Positions 6,025 through 9,193 of a stretch of DNA of 9,193 bases are shown here, in pieces. Position numbers and translations under genes: made by a program. The notes under the pieces were generated by a model. The model had not been told where the DNA came from, ran no database searches, and saw only the letters and a list, made by a program, of their open reading frames with translations. The stretch spans positions 1 to 9,193 of the forward strand of contig DFGM01000069.1 of NCBI GenBank assembly GCA_002371755.1, written 5' to 3'. Each line of letters begins with the position of its first letter. The first letter of the stretch is position 1. This DNA is from Verrucomicrobia bacterium UBA3750. GTDB lineage: Bacteria; Verrucomicrobiota; Kiritimatiellia; RFP12; UBA1067.

Positions 6025-7380
6025 TTACTTTCTATTCTTCAGCGACACATACTGACGCGGACGGAAGAGCGGCTTGTAAGCGGGACGGATGATAGGCCCG
6101 CCGTTGACGAGTTCCTCCATGCGGTGCGCGCACCAGCTTACGCAACGCGCGACGGCGAAGAGCGGCGTATAGAGATCGCGCGGGATGCCCAGCATGTCGT
6201 AGACGAAGCCGGAATAGAGATCCACGTTGGCGCAGAGGTCTTCGGCGCGCGGGTGGCGGCTCTTGATGATTGCAGGACCCTTTTCCTCGATAAACTCAAA
6301 AAGGCGCATTTCGTCGCACCTGCCTTTTACCTTGGCAAGTTCCCTCGCCTTGGCCTTGAGCATCTGCGCGCGCGGGTCGGAAATGGTGTAGACCGCGTGC
6401 CCGAGCCCGTAGATGAGCCCAGTGCCGTCGCCGGCCTTCTTGTCAGCAATCTTCTCAAGATATGCGGCGACCTGCTTTTCGTTGCGCCAGTCCTTGACAT
6501 TCTTCTTGATCTCGTCCATCTGGCGCATCGTGCGCAGGTTGGCGCCGCCATGCCTGTAGCCCTTCAGCGAAAGAATGGAGGCGGCGATGGATGAATAGAT
6601 GTCAGTGTGTGCGCTTGTGACAACATGGGTGACGAACGAAGAGTTGTTGCCGCCGCCATGCTCGGCATGGAGAATGAGCGCGAGGTCCAGCGTCTCCGCC
6701 TCAAGCCGCGAGTATTTGCCGTCGTTCCTGAGAAGGAGAAGAAGGTTTTCGGAAGTGGACTTCCTGGGGTCGGGGTTGCGGATGAGAAGAGGCCCGTCGA
6801 GGTGATAGTGCGCCTTTGCCTGATAGGTGTAGGCGGCTATCGTGGGAATTGCGCCCATGAGATCGATGGAAGTATCGAGAGTGTTCTCGAGCGACATATC
6901 CTCCGGCGCACCGTTTTCGTCGTAGGCGTATGCAAAAAGGATGCTCCTGGCCATCGCGTTCATCAAGTCCTGCGGCGGATGGCGCAGAATCGCATTCTCC
7001 TTGAAGCCATCGGAAAGCCTGCGATGGGAGCCGAGTTTCGTCTTGAAGTCCACCAGTTCGCGCGCAGTGGGCAGTTCTCCGAAAAGCAGCAGATACGATA
7101 CTTCCTCGTAGCCGAAACGATGCTCCTTCTTGTCGGCGTTTACGATGTCCTCCACATTGATGCCACGGTAGAAAAGCTCGCCCGGCACCGGCCGCCTTTC
7201 ACCTTCGCTCATCACGTAGCCGTGGACGTTGCCGATGTTTGTGAGACCCACCAGAACGCCGGAGCCGTCATCGTTTCTGAGGCCCTTCTTGACGCCGTAC
7301 TTCCCGTAGAGCGCGGGGTCTATGTAGTCGGCCTTGCGAATCTTGTCCGAATACTTCGATAGCCATTCCCTGTCCGTCAT
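6025..7380 (-). CDS. gltA: Citrate synthase
   Basis: A 451-residue citrate synthase, which condenses oxaloacetate with acetyl-CoA to citrate in the cytoplasm. The three catalytic positions are visible: H241 in AEHGGGN (239-245), H277 in YRHGGAN (275-281), and D387 in NVDLYSG (385-391). FRPRQYV near the C-terminus may carry a substrate-binding arginine. The length fits the larger, roughly 450-residue bacterial form. The frame stays open far upstream, to 8031, but that part is shadow of the RND gene. The true start is ATG 7380, overlapping the RND stop by one base (TAATG), with AAGGGA ten bases upstream. No other TCA-cycle gene is adjacent. A methylcitrate synthase activity cannot be excluded from sequence alone. 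Confidence 0.93.
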   Translation of the reverse strand: MTDREWLSKYSDKIRKADYIDPALYGKYGVKKGLRNDDGSGVLVGLTNIGNVHGYVMSEGERRPVPGELFYRGINVEDIVNADKKEHRFGYEEVSYLLLFGELPTARELVDFKTKLGSHRRLSDGFKENAILRHPPQDLMNAMARSILFAYAYDENGAPEDMSLENTLDTSIDLMGAIPTIAAYTYQAKAHYHLDGPLLIRNPDPRKSTSENLLLLLRNDGKYSRLEAETLDLALILHAEHGGGNNSSFVTHVVTSAHTDIYSSIAASILSLKGYRHGGANLRTMRQMDEIKKNVKDWRNEKQVAAYLEKIADKKAGDGTGLIYGLGHAVYTISDPRAQMLKAKARELAKVKGRCDEMRLFEFIEEKGPAIIKSRHPRAEDLCANVDLYSGFVYDMLGIPRDLYTPLFAVARCVSWCAHRMEELVNGGPIIRPAYKPLFRPRQYVSLKNRK

Positions 7381-9193
7381 TACATTGTGTTCCCTTCTGC
7401 TGCTGCCGTTTTCCTGTCCTTGAGCTGGCGAGCGCGGAAAGCGCGCACGCTCAGATATTCGAAGAATCTCTTCACCGTCTCGCGCAGGGTCTGGAAGAGC
7501 GCATAGAGGCCCGGCACGAGCAGGACGCCGAATACGACGGAGGCGGCCATGCCGAAGAACTCCGTGATGCCGATGGCGTTGCGGCTTGCCACGCCTGCAC
7601 CCGGATAGCACCAGCGCGGGAAGAAGAGGTTCATGCACAATGGGAGAGTGCCGAGGAGCGTGGTGAGCGCCGTCATCAAGATTGCCCTCAAACGCTCGCC
7701 CGCCGCCGCGCCTGCCGCGTCCACGATGGAATACCCTTCCACCTCGCGCTTGTCCTTGGCGAACTCGACAAGCAAAATCGCATTCTTCGAGGCGAGTCCG
7801 ACGAGAAGGACGAGGCCCAGCTGGGCGTACACGGAAAGCGAGAGCCCGAACAGCCTCAGTCCGAAGAGCGCACCAAAGGTCGCCACGAAGATGGAAAGCA
7901 TCACCGGAAGCGGGATAGTCCACGATTCGTATTGCGCCACGAGGAAGAGGTAGCCGAACAGAATGGCGAGCCCGATAAGCGGGGCGGCGGAGCCGGCGTT
8001 GCGCTGTTCCTGGAACGTGATGCCGCTCCACTCGTAGCCGAAGCCTTCGGGCAGTTCAGTATCCATGACGCGCTTCACATCCTTCATCACCTGTCCGGAA
8101 GCGACGCCGGGCATCGGCATTATCTTGAGGCTTGCCGCAGGGAACATCTGGTAGCGGTTCATGGAGCGCGGACCGATTTCGCGCGAAATCGTGCCGAGAG
8201 AGCCCACGGGGACCATGGCGCCCGTATCGGAACGCACGTAGAGGTTTGCGACGGCTTCGGGCGTCGCGCGACCCGCCCAGTCGGATTGCACGGTCACGCG
8301 GTTCACCTGAGTACCAAGGTTCACGTCGTTCACGTAGCGCGAGCCGAGGTAGTTCTGAAGCGTCGCATAGGCCGTCGCCACGGGAACATGGAACATCTCC
8401 GCCTTCGTGCGGTCGATTTCGAGCCTCAAATGCGGCGTCTTCGCCGTATAGCCCGAATACGCCACCATCACGGAAGGCAGTGCGTTGAGCTTCGCAAGCA
8501 CCATGTTCTTCGTCTCGTCGAGAAGCATGGGGTCGGTGGACTCCTTGGACTGGAGACGGCAGTCGATGGAGTTATCCATGCCGAGACCGGGGATGGCCGG
8601 AGGAGCAAACGCCTGTATGGTCGCCTCGGGAATCGCGGAAAGCTTGCTCTTGATGGCCGGCACCAGGTTCTTGACCCACTGCTCGGGCTTGCGGCGTTGA
8701 GACCAGTCCAGGAGATCCACGATGAGCGAAGTCTGGTTCTCGCCGCGGCCGCCCACCATGCCCCAGCCATTGATGGCCAGCACGGAGTGCACCTCGTTCG
8801 TCATCGCAAGAAGCATTTCCGTGGCGCGCATCGAGACTTCGCGCGAACGCTTCATCGTGGAGCCTTCGGGAAGTTCCATGGATACGAACACGACTCTCTG
8901 GTCTTCGTCCGGCAGGAATGAGGTCTGGGTGGTCCTGAACATCTGCAAGGTGAGCAGAATCGTAAGGATAAGCAGCATCGCGGAAAGGACGAGCCGCCTT
9001 GCAAGAGCCTTGGAAAGGAAGACGAAGAAGGACTTGAACTTCTCGATGCCGGCATTGAACCATGCGAGCGGGCCGTGCTTGAAAGGCCTCGCTTCACGCA
9101 GGAGGAGTGAACACAAGGCCGGCGCAAGCGTAAGTGCGCACAGCGTGGAGAAGCAGACCGCCGCCGAAAGCGTCACGGAGAACTGCTGGTAGA
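7380..9193 (-). CDS. AcrB-like RND efflux transporter, C-terminal part
   Basis: The frame stays open to the right edge, so the gene is cut and about 603 C-terminal residues are seen. Numbering from the GTG codon at 9176, which is internal and not a start: end of TM6 (LAPALCSLLL, 17-26), TM7 (about 62-80), a large periplasmic porter/docking domain (about 85-395) with YVNDVNLGTQVNRV (281-294), then TM8-TM12. ASKNAILLVEFAKD (462-475) matches the AcrB TM10 segment with the proton-relay lysine. This is the HAE1 (hydrophobe/amphiphile) type, a proton-driven pump of the inner membrane working with a periplasmic adaptor and an outer-membrane channel. Those partners would be upstream, outside the window. 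The stop overlaps the gltA start. Substrates unknown. Confidence 0.94.
   Translation of the reverse strand, partial: YQQFSVTLSAAVCFSTLCALTLAPALCSLLLREARPFKHGPLAWFNAGIEKFKSFFVFLSKALARRLVLSAMLLILTILLTLQMFRTTQTSFLPDEDQRVVFVSMELPEGSTMKRSREVSMRATEMLLAMTNEVHSVLAINGWGMVGGRGENQTSLIVDLLDWSQRRKPEQWVKNLVPAIKSKLSAIPEATIQAFAPPAIPGLGMDNSIDCRLQSKESTDPMLLDETKNMVLAKLNALPSVMVAYSGYTAKTPHLRLEIDRTKAEMFHVPVATAYATLQNYLGSRYVNDVNLGTQVNRVTVQSDWAGRATPEAVANLYVRSDTGAMVPVGSLGTISREIGPRSMNRYQMFPAASLKIMPMPGVASGQVMKDVKRVMDTELPEGFGYEWSGITFQEQRNAGSAAPLIGLAILFGYLFLVAQYESWTIPLPVMLSIFVATFGALFGLRLFGLSLSVYAQLGLVLLVGLASKNAILLVEFAKDKREVEGYSIVDAAGAAAGERLRAILMTALTTLLGTLPLCMNLFFPRWCYPGAGVASRNAIGITEFFGMAASVVFGVLLVPGLYALFQTLRETVKRFFEYLSVRAFRARQLKDRKTAAAEGNTM

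Larger units (their letters stand above)
390..9193 (-). other. Predicted single transcription unit of seven genes
   Basis: All seven protein genes run the same way with junctions of -1, +1, -1, +4, +4 and +14 nt (RND to gltA, gltA to dnaG, dnaG to MoxR, MoxR to DUF58, DUF58 to response regulator, response regulator to mraY). None of these gaps could hold a full promoter, though promoters inside genes cannot be excluded. The unit starts to the right of the window and ends at or near the hairpin at 312-350. Operon structure is inferred from spacing only. Confidence 0.65.

Noticed and set aside
7381..8031. Upstream extension of the citrate synthase frame
   Set aside because: It is Arg/Gly-rich low-information sequence overlapping the RND gene. 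The family N-terminus begins at the ATG at 7380.
1..9193. CRISPR arrays, insertion sequences, tRNA genes, defence or toxin-antitoxin modules
   Set aside because: I looked for direct repeats, terminal inverted repeats, cloverleaf sequences and such protein families and saw none. Coding density leaves little room for them.

Overview
The window is bacterial, and everything in it that can be supported reads on the minus strand, so the biological order runs from the right end (9193) to the left end (1). The left edge is the first ~39 nt of a 16S rRNA gene. Its conserved start, with the 'TTCTGGCTCAGAACGAACGCTGG' type of sequence, is common in the Planctomycetes-Verrucomicrobia-Lentisphaerae-Kiritimatiellota group. 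Together with GC-rich coding sequence and the divergent protein sequences, this suggests a PVC-type (perhaps Kiritimatiellota/Verrucomicrobiota) genome. That taxonomic guess is an inference from very little rRNA.

Layout in transcription order: C-terminal half of an AcrB-like RND efflux pump (9193-7380, cut by the window edge); citrate synthase gltA (7380-6025); DNA primase dnaG (6023-4110); MoxR-family AAA+ ATPase (4110-3148); DUF58/vWA-like protein (3143-2235); OmpR/PhoB-type response regulator (2230-1526, TTG start); MraY-type phospho-MurNAc-pentapeptide transferase (1511-390); then a non-coding interval of about 350 nt with a possible terminator hairpin, a TATAAT promoter and a structured rRNA leader; then 16S rRNA, which runs off the left edge.

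The seven protein genes are packed as in one transcription unit. Two junctions overlap by one base (TAATG between the RND gene and gltA, TGATG between dnaG and the MoxR gene). The other gaps are 1, 4, 4 and 14 nt. Shine-Dalgarno sequences often lie inside the end of the preceding gene, so translational coupling is likely. The grouping is functionally mixed: efflux, TCA-cycle entry, replication priming, a MoxR-DUF58 chaperone-type pair, an orphan response regulator, and lipid I synthesis.

No mobile element, CRISPR array, tRNA or toxin-antitoxin module is visible. I do not see a clear new defence or biosynthetic system. The points most worth a second look are the unusual gene neighbourhood, the MoxR-DUF58-response regulator-MraY arrangement, the altered motifs in MraY, and the rRNA leader structures.
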